From Celoporthe dispersa (taxonomy: Eukaryota; Ascomycota; Sordariomycetes; Diaporthales; Cryphonectriaceae), in NCBI GenBank assembly GCA_016584495.1, contig WAID01000015.1:1984501-2048500 (forward strand): DNA of 64,000 nt, given 5' to 3'. This document shows, piece after piece, positions 11,009-22,670 of this stretch. A program made the position numbers and the translations under genes. The notes under the pieces are model-generated. The model ran no database searches and was not told where the DNA came from. It saw only the letters and a list, made by a program, of their open reading frames with translations. How positions within the stretch are numbered: position 1 is the stretch's first letter; the number at the start of each line of letters is the position of its first letter.

Positions 11009-12014
11009 GCCCAGAATCAACACGATCCGCACAGGTGCCGAGGGCCGTCCTCCCTTGGCATCACCCAAGTGGGAGAGCCTGAGAGAGGGGCAGCGGGCAC
11101 GAGGTCCCATCGCGTGGCCCGACCTAGGCCTGTCTCTTGAGCAAAATTCTTCCTCAACACACCCGATCTCGAGGCGGCTGACAACACCCCGAGAGACTCC
11201 CCCGCTAGATGGTCTGCTGGCACATCCTGCAATACCTGTCTGACCTACGCAAGCAGACAAGCGTAGGCTCCTGGAGCCACACAGTTTCGTGGCGGACGGG
11301 CTGGTCGGCTTGACACGAGAGACCTCTCGAGAGGCAAACCCGCGTCAGTCTGGCTATGCATGAGAGCACCCTCAAGCGGTCTGTCGCGGTGACAGCACAC
11401 CCACCTCTGGGATCTGGGGGGCACGCTGTCTGTCTCGTGGACGGTGATCAAAATGCATTGCACACGGCGTTAGGCGTTCGACAACTAAGGCACTACAACG
11501 TGCACAAGGGGCAGAATTTAGAATGTACGAAATCATAAATGCTACCGGAACAGAACGGCTCCTTTCTTTCGCTTCACGCACAGGTCTTTTTAGAAGTCTT
11601 GCATGACTGATTGGTATCTCCAAAGCTGTATCGACATGACATAACCCAACCTGGCAAGGCAAGGCACACACAAAAGTGATCAAAACGCCCCGAACACCCA
11701 AGCCGTGTCCAGGGAGGTTCTACCTTCCTAATGCTCTAAGCAAAGACGCAATCCCGTTTGTCCCAGCGCCGTTCATGAATGGTGTCTCCCTACATACACT
11801 CCCCTGGGAGGCGTACCCCGGGGGGCAATCAATATCTTACCCCCGTCGTCTTCTCTTCCTCAATGTGATGATGATGATGATGATGATGTCTTGTCTGGCA
11901 TGCGGTGCGACCCGCAAAACCCAAGTGGCCCCACCCCCCCTCGTCATGTCGGATGCGAACATCCGCCCCGTGGCTCATTACATCCCTCTGGCGGGCGCGA
12001 CCCCTCTCGGCCTC
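11009..12014. other. Convergent intergenic region
   Basis: 3' flanks of NOP16 and the MARVEL gene. It holds a short GAT repeat at about 11867-11887. No gene is recognised. Confidence 0.6.
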
Positions 12015-13108
12015 TTACACCTGTCTGAACCCGATATTGTCGTAGTTACCAGCCGGGAACTGGGCCGGCGAGTCGTAGTCCTCATCGTGCACCTGCGGAG
12101 GCGAGTACAGCGCAGCGCCGCCAGGTCCCACGCTCCCGTGGCTCTCGTAGGCAGTGTTTGCACCGTGGCTCTCGTAGGCAGTGTTGGCGCCGTGGCTCTC
12201 GTAGGCGCCGACAGGCTCGTCATATCTCGCGGCCATGCCCGCACCACCGTACGACGTGTCCTGGTGGGAGGTGCCAAACGAGTCCGGATCATTGTGCATG
12301 GACCCGCCGCCGTACGGGCCCGCGTTGAACTCAGGCTCCATGGGGTCCTCGTGGTCGTGCAGGCCACCGCCGAGGGGCGCATAGGCCTCCCTCGTCGACC
12401 GGGGCGGTGCTGAAGGCGGCCTTGTCCGGGTCGATGTCGTTCATGGTGTGCGTGCGGCCACGGTGCAGGCTGTCGTAGCCCGGCAGCACGCCGTTGGTGT
12501 TGTAGTACTGCAGGGTTGCGAAGGAGATGAAGGTGGAGAGCGCCCAGAACAGTCTGTCGGGGACAAGGCAAAAAAAGAAGAACTCGTCAGCTTTGGATCT
12601 TGTTCGTGCGGGGGAGGGGAGATCTAGTCTCAAAACCACTTACGTCTCAAAGACACCCAGCCCGACGATCGCCTTGCTCACGCCGCACGCGGAGCCACAG
12701 TCGTCAGCAGTGTTGTAGGCGGCCTGCGTCGCAAAGGCGGACAGCCATATTATGGTCATCAGGGCGTCGACGGTCACCAGCGCGTTGGGCTGGGCGATGT
12801 TGGATGCGCGTGGATAGCGCGGTGCCATTATCAGGTAGATCCATGCTGGGACGGAGAGGAAGCACTATAGGGGGAGGATTCAGCGTCAGCAGGACTGTCA
12901 CAAAAGAGGACAGGCAGGTCATGGTCAGGAGAGCGCTGCTGGGGGGAAAAGTACTGACCACGCCAAAGGTCCATCCATTCTGCCCGTTGACATCGCCACC
13001 CTTGAACACCACAATCTCCAGACACCAGATCGTCACTGACAGCACGATCTGTGCGATGTGCACGATCAGCTTGTAGGTGGGGATCTTGTCCTTGTTGAAC
13101 TCGACCAT
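12015..13108 (-). CDS. MARVEL-domain membrane protein, frame broken once
   Basis: Three exons: 13108-12959, 12864-12644 and 12553-12015, with introns of 94 and 90 bp. About 302 aa after correction. Four hydrophobic segments fit a MARVEL tetraspan: YKLIVHIAQIVLSVTIWCLE, WTFGVVCFLSVPAWIYLIMA, NALVTVDALMTIIWLSAFAT and VSKAIVGLGVFETLFWALST, with a Cys pair (DDCGSACG) in the second loop. A hydrophilic, presumably cytosolic tail of about 125 residues follows, rich in Gly, Tyr and Asp, with three copies of an AYESHG unit. The frame breaks in the tail; one extra base in the C-run 12389-12391 explains it. MARVEL proteins organise plasma-membrane domains and vesicle traffic; the specific role of this one is unknown to me. 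Confidence 0.85.
12137..12206. repeat. 27-bp in-frame tandem repeat in MARVEL tail
   Basis: Three copies start at 12137, 12164 and 12191, each beginning CGTGGCTCTCGTAGGC. They encode (G)AYESHGANT-type units of nine residues. Copies 1 and 2 are followed by almost identical spacers, so the array looks young and may vary in length between strains. Confidence 0.85.
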
Positions 13109-14176
13109 CTTGTCCCCTTTCTCTCTCTCCCTCTCTCTCTCTCTCTTCTCTCTTTTTCTCGGCGTCCCTCTCGAGTATGAAGTTTGGGTCCGGTCGAGGC
13201 GGTTGTCAGCGGTGAGGTCGTGAAATCCGTGCCCAGCTGTAGCGGTCTAGGATATAGACGGGGCGAGCGTAGCGACAGGGAAAGAAGAAAAAAGAACAGG
13301 AGAGCCCGGTTACGTAGGACTCGTGCAGGCCAAGAAGAACTTATCAGGCTGTCGATCTGGTCGCAAAAGATAGGCAACGGGCAACGAGCGGTGAGGTCAG
13401 GTGCTCTGGTGGTTGGGAGGTAGGTGTGTGTGTGTGTGTGTGTGTGAAGGAGGAGGAGGAAGGCAAGAGGGAAAAAAGAAGACCAAAGCGGAGCAGCTGA
13501 ACCCGAGGTGAGGGCCAGCAGTGCCATCAAGTAAAGTAGGCACGGCAGATTTCCCAGGTCTGACATGGATGATGGGATTCCAGCATAGCCAGGCAGGCCT
13601 CTCTTCGGTACACAGCACGACCAAGCCACACTCGCAACCCTTTTTTTTTCTCTCTCTCTTTCTCTCTCTCTTCTTCTAATTACTCTTCTGCAGTGCCTCC
13701 AAGCAGGGAGAGAACGCGCAGCCTAGCACGCCCAGCCACGATTTCCTCGACACAGCACCCAGGACGCGCTCCTAGTGGCTGCAGTAGCCAGTTTCGGCGG
13801 AGCCAGGAGGCTTCTAGGCCAATCAACCTGACACTCAGCGGGCACGACCTTGTACAAGGTTCCGCTGCAGCGTGCAGCTGATGTCAACATGCCCCCTGCA
13901 GCCGCCACTGCCAGAAATACGACCTCGCGCATGCAGCCTGACTTCATCCATACACCAGCTCATCTGCTCCTCGTCGTCGACCCAGGGTTTGTGATGGCGC
14001 CAGCAGGCACCCTCATCGACCCGACTGCAACTCCATGTTGCTCTCGCTGTCCGGTTCCGTCTAGGATTTTCTCCTGCTAGGCTGAGAGGGCCCTGGGTTG
14101 CTGTCTGCTGTCCGTGCAGAGAGAGAGGAGACGTGCAAAAGTGCAGGACAGGACCTGGTCTGACGCGGCGACACAT

Positions 14177-14209
<33 letters not shown>

Positions 14210-14842
14210 CCTCAATTGGCGACCGTTGCGCAATGACGACAACACAAGGCTTGGTCTCCTCTACCGCCCACAATTGATCCGTGCCCACATTTTTTCGGTC
14301 GCCCTCCCTGCACGCAGCGACTCGTGCTGTCGTGTCGCCCACCGTGGCCCTCTCGAAACCTCCAGGCCGGCGAGTGTTCAGCACAGTTGGGAGCTTCAGG
14401 GCCTGCGAGGGATTCTTCTGTCTTTACCAACTGCTATGAGGGACCAGTTATAATCCGCACAAGAAACCAGCTTATGCTTACTCTCCCGTCCTCAGATCCT
14501 TCCTCCTCCTCCTCGTCCCTCCCTCCCCCTGGTCATAATCCTCAACTCCTTATTCCTGGTCCTTATGTATTGCTCAAATTTGCACCATCCATCCGTATAC
14601 GGTACCAATCTTCACGACTCAGCCACACATCTCGGTCTTGGGTTCCACGCAATGCGTACCAGGAACGATTCTACGGGACGCGGCTCTTCCCACAATTCTT
14701 ACAGGGCGATGCCCGCCACAGCGGCAACCTATTTTTAGCACCACCGCCGGCCGCCACCCAAACCCCCCCCCCCTTTTCCCCGTCCTCCGGTGATCGATCG
14801 TCGACCACGAGATCCCGGGCTCTCAGCCACCCTGACATCTAT
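13109..14842. other. Intergenic region with GT and CA repeats
   Basis: Upstream of the MARVEL gene and downstream of the secreted-protein gene. It contains CT tracts next to the MARVEL start (about 13118-13150), a GT repeat (about 13425-13446) and a CA repeat (about 14177-14208). No protein family is visible in the open frames. Confidence 0.6.
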
Positions 14843-15798
14843 CTACAAGACGCTGCAGATGGCTGAGATACCGCTCGTCAGGCCCGAGATCTCCTCGACT
14901 CCCGTGAGCTCCAGCGGCGCGATGGCACCCAGAGCATCCGAGATGACGCCCAGGATCGAGCTGCAGTCCAGGCCCTGCGGGTCCTCGGACGCTCCATTGA
15001 ACGTGACCTGGGCCTTCTGGTTGCTCTGGTCGTCGTACATGGTCGCCTGGATGTAGTTCACGAGGTAGCAGTCATTGCTATGTTTAAAGTCAGCCTTGAT
15101 TCTTCTTTCCTTCCTAGCAGGCACATGTTGAAGGGGTAAGATCGGTAAGATCACGCACAAGGTAGTCTTGCCACAGTTCAGCGCGATGGCGGGTGTCTCG
15201 CGCTTCCACTGAGATGCCGTGTCGGACGGGCCGGGATCGTTCATACACATCTGGGCCGACGTCTTGGAGCACTGGCTAGATGCGACCAGGGCCGCCGACA
15301 CGGCATCGAGGAGGTTGTCGATAACGGCCGTGTCGTTGTTGCTGTTGCCCTCCATGGTGATGGTGCCCTTGCCCAGCGCCGTAGACCCGTCCGACTTGGT
15401 CAGGTACTTGAAGGTCTGAGGGGTGCCGGCATCACAGCCGGTACTGCTGCACACCTTCTTCATGAACTTCTTCTCAAAGTCCTGTGAGACGGCATCGCCG
15501 ATGTGCCACTGCCGCCGTGGAAGGGTTAGAAAAACATGTGGGGGTTGATGGGGATTTCTCGGCAGGACTTGGCTCTGCTATATAAAGATACATAGATATA
15601 TATGTATATATATACGTCAATAGTACACACCTTGCTGCTCCCTATCTCGAGGACTGTCTTCCACTGCGTCGAGTCAGCTCTGTCCTCGAGGATCATGCTC
15701 GAGGACCTAGGGAAGGAGGCGGCAAGAGCAGAGGCGACGCTGCTCCCCGTGATGGCCACAGCGGCAGCAATGCTGAGATAGTTCCGGAGGGAGGGCAT
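14843..15798 (-). CDS. Secreted eight-cysteine protein of unknown function
   Basis: Three exons: 15798-15631, 15508-15159 and 15077-14843, joining in frame to 250 aa. Introns are 122 bp (GTGTGT donor, with AT-rich TATATA sequence) and 81 bp (GTGCGT donor, CATAG acceptor). The N-terminus MPSLRNYLSIAAAVAITGSS is a typical signal peptide, and an LEDRA segment follows that could be a Kex2-like processing context. The mature part has eight cysteines: VCSSTGC, SQC, QMC, LNC, NDC, LDC and AIC. It ends in a hydrophobic Gly/Ile/Leu stretch (LTSGISAICSVL). I do not recognise a family. A secreted effector-like or cell-wall-associated protein is possible but unproven. Confidence 0.75.
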
Positions 15799-17378
15799 AA
15801 TTAACGAGAGTACGTATAGATTGAAATAATGATTCGTTCTTCACAGAAGAAAAAGAATAATAAAGAAGAAAAAGCACGCTATTTGCCAACGAGAATAATG
15901 AAAAAGACGAGCCTGGGCGGAACGGATTCTTGGTTTTCCATCTCCTTCATTTCAAAGATGATCTCGCCGGCCTTATGGCTCTCATATATACATGCCTTCT
16001 TCATGTCCATGATGCCCTGAATGTCCTCACGCCAGAGCCCATCTGGGAATGAATTTTCGAAGCAAGCCCTCCACCCCCCCAAGCTGCGATTGTCGACGTT
16101 TTGGCCAAGACACTAGACAGCTTGGAGGCGGGCGACCAGAGACCACCCTGCCAGCTCTCCAAACGAACTGCTGGCCGCAGGCCTGGCCGACATGATCTTT
16201 GGCGTTGTCGGTGTAATGCAAGCTCTCTCTCCACGGCCAGGGCACTCGTCTGCAGGCAGCATCACTGCGTCCACGAACGATCCGGGGAGCTCACCACAGT
16301 AACGCCAGGTCGAATGAGCTCAATCATCACCCCGGGAGGCAGACCTTTTTTTTTTTTTCTAAAAAAAACTTGTTTCTATCATTGCCACATCTTAGCAGAC
16401 CAAGTCTGTTGAAGACAACATGGAAATTCCAACACCATAAGGTGATTTTTTTTCTTCTTTCGAATGCAGACCACTGACGACTGACGATCAACAAGAAGCT
16501 GTCGAAAAAATGACTCTGTATCAAGCATGTTCAGTTTGGAAACCCACTATGGTCACATTTGGGTGATATTTGGCCAGAGGTTGAGCACGCGTGCAGCGAT
16601 ATGCAACTAAAAAAAATAAAAATAAAAATAAAAATAGGTGGTTCGCCCCCAACACTACGGCCCTCTTTAGGCACTTCCGGATTAGGTCACTTAGAGGGCT
16701 TGAGACACACAGAGGTTGTAAGCGGCCGCCTGTTTCAAGCCAAACTCCAGGCTTCAACAGGCTGCAGAATTTCCATAGCTGCGTCAGTCCTGTTTCCTCT
16801 ATTGTTCTCGGGAACCGTGCAGAGTCATTTTGGCAAGCCTCTTTCTGCTGTGCCGTGCACTAGCGAGCACTGAGATGGTAAGACCCGAAGAAAGTATGCT
16901 GGTTCTACCCTGGCTGCGTGGCTCTCCAGCTAGAACTGTATACTGTGCTTGACCATGGCAGCTTATTCTCGACCAAACACGGGTCTTGGCTATGTGTTCA
17001 GCCAATGCTGTATAGCACAGCGATCCTATAGCCTCTCGCTATCTGTTTACCTCCGCAGCGTCTCCGAAGCCGAAGTTCCTTCCGGGCGGAAACACGGCTG
17101 GCCATCACCCCGATATGTCCGAAAAAAAATGTACTTTTGGTGCAGCATACGATGGCGATAGGCCCGGAGCGCCTGGCCTGGCTACTGATGTGGGGGAGCG
17201 CGAGCGTCATATTGCATGAGTTCAACAGAAACCCTAGTACCATGGTACCTAGGCAGGTAATACATAAATGAGGGGGAGTCCCTCTCTGCCCCGAGACGGC
17301 CGAGAACCTCGACCCGTCACATCACAGAGCTGCACTACTGCCTCACAGGACAACTCTCTCCCGAGACTGCTGCAGAAC
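15799..17378. other. 1.6-kb divergent intergenic region
   Basis: It lies between the secreted-protein gene and the epoxide hydrolase. It contains a T-run at about 16347-16370 and an AAAAT repeat at about 16609-16636. No gene is supported. Confidence 0.6.
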
Positions 17379-18786
17379 ATGTCTTCCTTCCACGGCTTCG
17401 ACACAGTCCCGGCGGGGGCACCCGGAAAACCAGAGGCCTTCCGGTTCCAGGTCCCAGACTCTGAGGTCGCCGACTTCAAGGATCTCCTCCGGCTGTCCCC
17501 CATCGGGCCCCAGACCTGGGAGAACAGCGTCAGCAGCCGCGAGGAGGGGGCAAGTACTTCGGCGTCACGCGGGACTGGCTGTCCAACGCCAAGGCCGCCT
17601 GGCTGACCGATTTCGACTGGCGCAAGCACGAGTCGCACATCAACTCGTTCCCCAACTTCAAGATCCAGATCCAGGACGGCCCGGAGCCGCTCACCATCCA
17701 CCTGGCGGCGCTCTTCTCCAGGAAGAAGGATGCGACCCCCGTCCTCTTCATGCACGGCTGGCCCGGGTGCTTCCTCGAGTTCCTGCCCATGCTGGACCTC
17801 CTCAGGACCAAGTACACGGCCGACACGCTGCCGTTCCACGCCATCGTGCCGTCGCTGCCCGGATATGGGCTCTCGTCCGGCCCGCCGCTGGACCGCGACT
17901 TCACGGCTGCCGATGCGGCCCGCGTCCTGAACCAGGTGATGGTCGGGCTGGGCTTTGGCGCCGGCTATATCGCCCAGGGGGGTGATGTGGGCGCCCTGCT
18001 GGCCCGCCAGCTCAGCGTCGCGCATGATGAGTGCAAGGCATACCACGGTAAGGTCCATCCCCGGGTGGAGGGAGGGACAACGGACACAACCTCCTACGGA
18101 GCGGCCTCGGAGGGCGCAGACCCGCTGACGTTTTACAAATGGGGGTTTTCCCACCCTCGTTCCACAACTCAACCAGTCAACGTGCTGCTTCCCGGCCCCG
18201 AGATCGACCAGGGCGACACGGAGGGCCTCGACGAGCAGGAGCTGCGGCAGATGAACAAGACCAAGGCCTGGCGGGAGACGGGCATGGCCTATGCCATGGA
18301 GCACGCAACGCGCCCGGCGACGATAGGCCTGGCCCTGTCCTCGAGCCCGCTCGCGCTGCTGGCGTGGATCGGCGAGAAGTACCTCGAGTGGTCTGATGCG
18401 GATATCGAGCTGGAGCAGATCCTCGAGCTGACCTCCTTCTACTGGTTCACCTCCTCGCTGCCCCGGTGCATCTGGCCCTATAGGGGTCTCTTTGCCCCCG
18501 GGCGCCCGCAGCCGGCCAGGCTGAGCACGAAGCCGCTGGGGTATTCCGCCTTCAAGGACATCTCCATCCTGCCCAAGGCTTGGCACAAACACTATCCGAA
18601 CATGAAGTTCCGGAGGGATCACGACAAGGTAAGAAGGGAGAAGAGAAACCAGAGATGCTGTTGTAGTCATGCTCACACATGTTGCGGATGGAAATCTAGG
18701 GCGGACATTTTGCTGCCCTGGAGCAGCCGGAGGCCTTCCTCCAGGACGTCGAGGAGTTTGTGGTCAAGGTCGTCGGTCCGTTGTAA
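17379..18786 (+). CDS. Epoxide hydrolase (EHN + alpha/beta hydrolase), frame broken once
   Basis: Three exons: 17379-18047, 18177-18628 and 18700-18786. The N-terminal EHN domain runs from FRFQVPDSEVADFKDLLRLS through DFDWRKHESHINSFPNFKI. The alpha/beta-hydrolase core has the oxyanion motif HGWPG, the nucleophile elbow QGGDVGALL (Asp) and, in the last exon, the catalytic His in GGHFAALEQPE. The lid contains FYWFTSSLPRCIWPY, with a Tyr suited to epoxide activation. It opens epoxides to diols and is probably cytosolic, since no signal peptide is seen. The frame breaks between SSREEG and GKYFGVTRDW; here one G is missing from the run 17546-17550. Corrected length is about 402 aa. Physiological substrate unknown; detoxification or secondary metabolism are both possible. 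Confidence 0.9.
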
Positions 18787-19323
18787 TCAAGAGATGGGAC
18801 TGCGATGCATCCATGAATGTACCAGACTGGAGTATATTGTCATCTAAGCCAGGTAGTCAGAAATGTCATCAGGGCGTCCTCGGGGCAGCCAAAGCGTCGG
18901 AACCCACGTCACTCCTTAGAAGCACTAAAAAAATAAAAGTAAATACTCCTCTGGTTCGCTCTCGAGGTACTTATCTAGTAGAACTCGCATTCGCATAAGT
19001 CGGCATCGGCAGTTTTTAGGCCACACTACTTAAGAAATGAACACGCACTAGGTAGAAACACCAACGGTGCATCAGTCTCTCCGTCCCGCCGCCTCCGGCC
19101 CCAGGCATAAGCAAGACTGCTGACTGGTGCATAACCAGGTCAAGATAGGACCTCAAACCCCACCTTCACGCGGTGATTTGTTCACACACACAAGTGGGAA
19201 TCTCTACTCCTCGAGTGAAGTCTGGAGCCCATCGGATCCCCTGGCGATCACAACAACATCTCATCACCAGGACCCTTACCTAGCCATTCTTCCCACCTGG
19301 CCCCCCAATCCCCCCCCCTCAGC
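18787..19323. other. Intergenic region
   Basis: About 540 bp between two plus-strand genes, with a pyrimidine- and C-rich stretch (about 19280-19320) directly before the next start codon. No feature is recognised. Confidence 0.55.
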
Positions 19324-19864
19324 ATGTCTCGCTTCTTCCCCCACGCAGAGTACGCAGAGGACCAACCCCTCGCCCACACCATCCTCGCCGCCCACGTCCT
19401 GACCCGCGGCGCAACAACAGGTGCCATCATCGGCGCCGCCAGCTTCGGCATACGGAACATCACCTCCTCCTCCAGGCGCACGCCGCCCCCTCCCGGCGCC
19501 CTGGCTGGTCACCACCACCGCCCACGCCCACCAGGGGCGGCCTCCTCCTCCTCCCGTCCGCCGGCAGGGGGCACCGCCGTGGGCACGGCCTTCCTCGCCG
19601 TCGCCCTCGTGGGCCGCATGTGGGGGCGCGAGGACGTCGAGTGGAAGGACAGGAGCTGGCGGCTGCTGCAGAACAAGGGCCAGGTGGAGTGTGACGACTG
19701 GACGTACGGGGGCGCCGCGGCTGGGGTTGCGGCGGCGGCGGTCGGTGGGCTGCTGAGGGGGGCGGGCTGGCGCGGGGTCGTGGGCGCCGGGGGGCTGGGA
19801 AGCGTGCTGGGGACGGTTGGGTATATGGGCTGGAGGTATGGTGTCAAGGGCGGCAAGTTTGAGG

Positions 19865-19869
<5 letters not shown>
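19324..19869 (+). CDS. Small hydrophobic membrane protein, unrecognised; possible compensating indels
   Basis: Single exon of 181 codons starting MSRFFPHAEYAEDQPLAHTI. Recognisable blocks are an N-terminal helix (ILAAHVLTRGATTGAIIGAA), a hydrophobic GTAVGTAFLAVALVGRMWG, a charged REDVEWKDRSWRLLQNKGQV segment and a Gly/Ala-rich C-terminal membrane stretch ending YMGWRYGVKGGKFED. I cannot name the family; a mitochondrial inner-membrane protein is conceivable. Residues about 50-78 are an odd Pro/His/Ser-rich patch. Removing one base from each of three homopolymers (the C-run near 19490, the G-run near 19533 and the G-run near 19567) would replace it with a hydrophobic stretch and leave both ends in frame. 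That is a hypothesis only. A GA repeat follows the stop codon. Confidence 0.7.
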
Positions 19870-19899
<30 letters not shown>

Positions 19900-20990
19900 A
19901 GAAGAGAATGATACTGTAATAACGGTTAGTCTTCTGCTGCGTCAGCTGGGCCTATCTACTTAATGACCGTCTTCGTCTCCGAGGGTGAGGCCAAAAGTCA
20001 GGAAATTTAAGATTAATACTACAAAATATGAAGTACTCAACCCTACAAAGTAAAATCGAAATGCGATACATTTACTAAACATGGCGTTACATCTTTGTAG
20101 TTGACCTCATCCTGATTCCACAGTCTACAGGCACAGTTGGGATGAGAAGGAAGAGAAAAAAAGAAAGAAGAAGAAAAAAAAGGTCCCATTGAACAACAGT
20201 TGTTTACGCTGTTGCTGTGTATCATAATACTTGGTGATGAAATATGGCCAGGCTCGTCAGAGCCTCGCTGCTCGGGACCAATCTTGAGTTCAGTGTGACG
20301 GGAAGAGAGGCGGACTGGATGACCAAGGCAGAGGAGGACCCGTTTGCGGAAGATATACGTTTGCAAGCCGTCGGATTAGCTCGGGAGTCCTCTTGCCCAT
20401 CTATGCTCTTGGAAGAACCAGGACAATGGCTATGAAAATGTACGCCTGCGGTCATATGTTCAGTATAGATTTCCAAGAGAGTCCTTGCTTTGCTGGTGGA
20501 TCCTTTTCTTTTTCTTGCTTTTTTCTTTCCAATGCCAGGAATGTTGGCGGTAGGTCGGGGCCGCAGGCTTTCGTATCTCGTATCTGGGTCATGTCTCGCT
20601 CAAGTTCAACAAAGATCTCGAGAAACGTGGACACCAGGCACGAGGAAACTTTTGTGCTGCTCTCGACGCTGTGATCGTCGAGTCGCCTTTTGGTTCTGGA
20701 GCCCACAGCGCAGGGGTCTTCCCTTCTGAGTGGACAGAGAGGCCTTCGGGGGCTTACACAGCAGGGCTGAGTGAGAAACCTTGCCGAGCGGCCGGCTATC
20801 AGAGGATAAGCCCAGACTCGCTAAGTATATATATTTTACTACCCCTCTCAACCGTCCCATCATTGTACCTCAGCTTGAACCTAGAATTGTTCTGCCTTTT
20901 CTCCTCCTTCCACTGCACCTGCTCTCCACCTGTGATGTGCGTCTAGGATCCGGGGCAATAAGAGGCGGCAGAGCTTGGAATCAGCAGAGA
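19870..20990. other. Intergenic region with (GA)n and a TATA-like element
   Basis: A GA repeat lies at about 19868-19893 and an A-rich patch at 20155-20180. TATATATATTT occurs at about 20825-20835, roughly 160 bp before the transporter start, and is a candidate core promoter. No gene is recognised. Confidence 0.5.
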
Positions 20991-22670
20991 ATGGGCTCCC
21001 GCGGTGACGATGTCACTGTCGGCCCGGGGCAGGCACCGGCTCCTGAGGAGGCGCGCAGCGATGAGCGGACACCGCTGCTGGGCGGTCAGACGGGGCGGCA
21101 CGAGGCAGGCCCGGACGGGAGTGGGCAGGAGGAACAGGCTGTCCTCGTCACGGACATGTCGGGCGTGCGGCTCTGGGTGATCCTCAGCAGTGCCTATGTC
21201 GGCGTCTTCCTGGGCGCCATAGACACCACCATCATCGCGACGCTCTCGGCGCCCATATCGAGCGAGTTCAGGTCCCTGAGCCTCCTGTCGTGGCTGGCTG
21301 CCGCATACCTCATCGCCAACGCCGCCTGTCAGCCCATCTCGGGCCGCCTGACGGATATCTTTGGGAGGGGCCCGGGCCTGGTGTTGAGCAACGTCTTCTT
21401 CGCGGCGGGCAACCTCATCTGTGGCCTGGCCCAGAGCGACACGGTCATGATCGTCGGCCGTGTGGTGGCCGGCATCGGCGGCGGCGGCCTGATGGCCATC
21501 TCCACGTTCCTGGCGTCCGATCTGGTGCCGCTCCGGAAGAGGGGCGTGGTCCAGGGGATCGGGAACATCTGCTTTGGCTCGGGGGCCATGCTGGGCGGCG
21601 TGTTCGGGGGCCTCGTCAACGACACGTCCTCGTGGGGGTGGAGGCTGGCCTTCCTCGTCCAGGTCCCCGTCGTGGTGTGCTCGGGCCTGCTCGTCTTCTT
21701 CCTGGTCACGGTGCCGCCCAAGGTGTCCAACAAGTCGGCCCTGTCCAGGATCGACTTCGTCGGCGCCCTCCTGACCATGGCCTTCCTCGTCGTGCTGCTG
21801 CTGGGGCTCAACGCAGGCGGGAACCTCGTGCCGTGGACAGACCCGCTCGTCCTGACGACGCTGCCCCTCGCCCTGGTCCTCCTCCTCGCCTTCATCGCCT
21901 GGGAGGGCCGGAGCGCGCAGCCCATCATCCCCGTCAGGCTCCTCGTCCACCGCACCGTCTTCACCGCGTGCATGACGAACCTGGTGTGCACCATGGCCAA
22001 CACCATCCTCATCTTCTACGTGCCCATCTACCTGCAGGTGCTGGGCTACTCGCCCACCCAGTCCGGCTTCCGCATCCTCTTTGGCAGCCTCGGGGTCTCC
22101 GTCAGCTCCCTCGGGTGCGGGCTCATCATGAAGAGGACCGGCCGCTACCTCGGCCTCGGGATCTGCGTCCTCGTGTCCTTTGTCGCCGGCGCGGCTCTCA
22201 TCGCGACCCTCGACGAGAACAGCCCCAGCTGGCTCCCCTTCCCGGCCCTGGTCCTCACCGGCGGGGGATACGGCGGCATGCTCACGGTGACGCTGCTGGC
22301 CTGCATCGCGGCTGTCGACCACGCCCAGCAGGCCGTCATCACGTCTGCCACGTACGCCTTCCGGTCTGTCGGGGCCACGCTGGGCGTCACCGTCGCGTCG
22401 GTGGTGTACCAAAACATCCTCAAGGCGAGGCTCTGGGACCGGTTCGGCTCGCTGCCCGGCGCGGCGGAGGAGATTGGGAGGATCCGGGATGACCTGGAGG
22501 AGCTGCGGCGCCTGCCGGAGGGCTGGGGCGAGGGTGTCATTGCTTCGTTCATGGAGGCTTTTCGGGGCGTGTGGCTGACCACGCTGGGGCTCGGGCTTGC
22601 TGGGCTGGTGTGCGTCTCCCTGATGAGGCAGCACACGCTGCACTCCAACCTGGCGAGGAGAGAAGAGTAG
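20991..22670 (+). CDS. MFS transporter, DHA2 family (vacuolar amino-acid/Fnx1-like)
   Basis: Single intronless frame of 559 aa. I start at ATGGGCTCCCGC (20991) because it opens a normal cytosolic N-terminus; the frame stays open upstream to 20781. The acidic ERTPLLG motif near residue 29 is a dileucine-type sorting signal common in vacuolar transporters. About 14 membrane segments follow, typical of DHA2. Motif A-like SGRLTDIFGRGPGL and motif C-like GSGAMLGGVFGGLVND are visible, as is the proton-antiporter-type DTTIIATLSAPI in TM1. Closest known types are fission-yeast Fnx1 and yeast Vba basic amino-acid permeases; a multidrug exporter is the alternative. No frame break. Confidence 0.88.
   Translation: MGSRGDDVTVGPGQAPAPEEARSDERTPLLGGQTGRHEAGPDGSGQEEQAVLVTDMSGVRLWVILSSAYVGVFLGAIDTTIIATLSAPISSEFRSLSLLSWLAAAYLIANAACQPISGRLTDIFGRGPGLVLSNVFFAAGNLICGLAQSDTVMIVGRVVAGIGGGGLMAISTFLASDLVPLRKRGVVQGIGNICFGSGAMLGGVFGGLVNDTSSWGWRLAFLVQVPVVVCSGLLVFFLVTVPPKVSNKSALSRIDFVGALLTMAFLVVLLLGLNAGGNLVPWTDPLVLTTLPLALVLLLAFIAWEGRSAQPIIPVRLLVHRTVFTACMTNLVCTMANTILIFYVPIYLQVLGYSPTQSGFRILFGSLGVSVSSLGCGLIMKRTGRYLGLGICVLVSFVAGAALIATLDENSPSWLPFPALVLTGGGYGGMLTVTLLACIAAVDHAQQAVITSATYAFRSVGATLGVTVASVVYQNILKARLWDRFGSLPGAAEEIGRIRDDLEELRRLPEGWGEGVIASFMEAFRGVWLTTLGLGLAGLVCVSLMRQHTLHSNLARREE

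Noticed and set aside
17249..18676. 475-codon minus-strand frame opposite the epoxide hydrolase
   Set aside because: Antisense shadow; the plus strand has catalytic motifs and proper introns.
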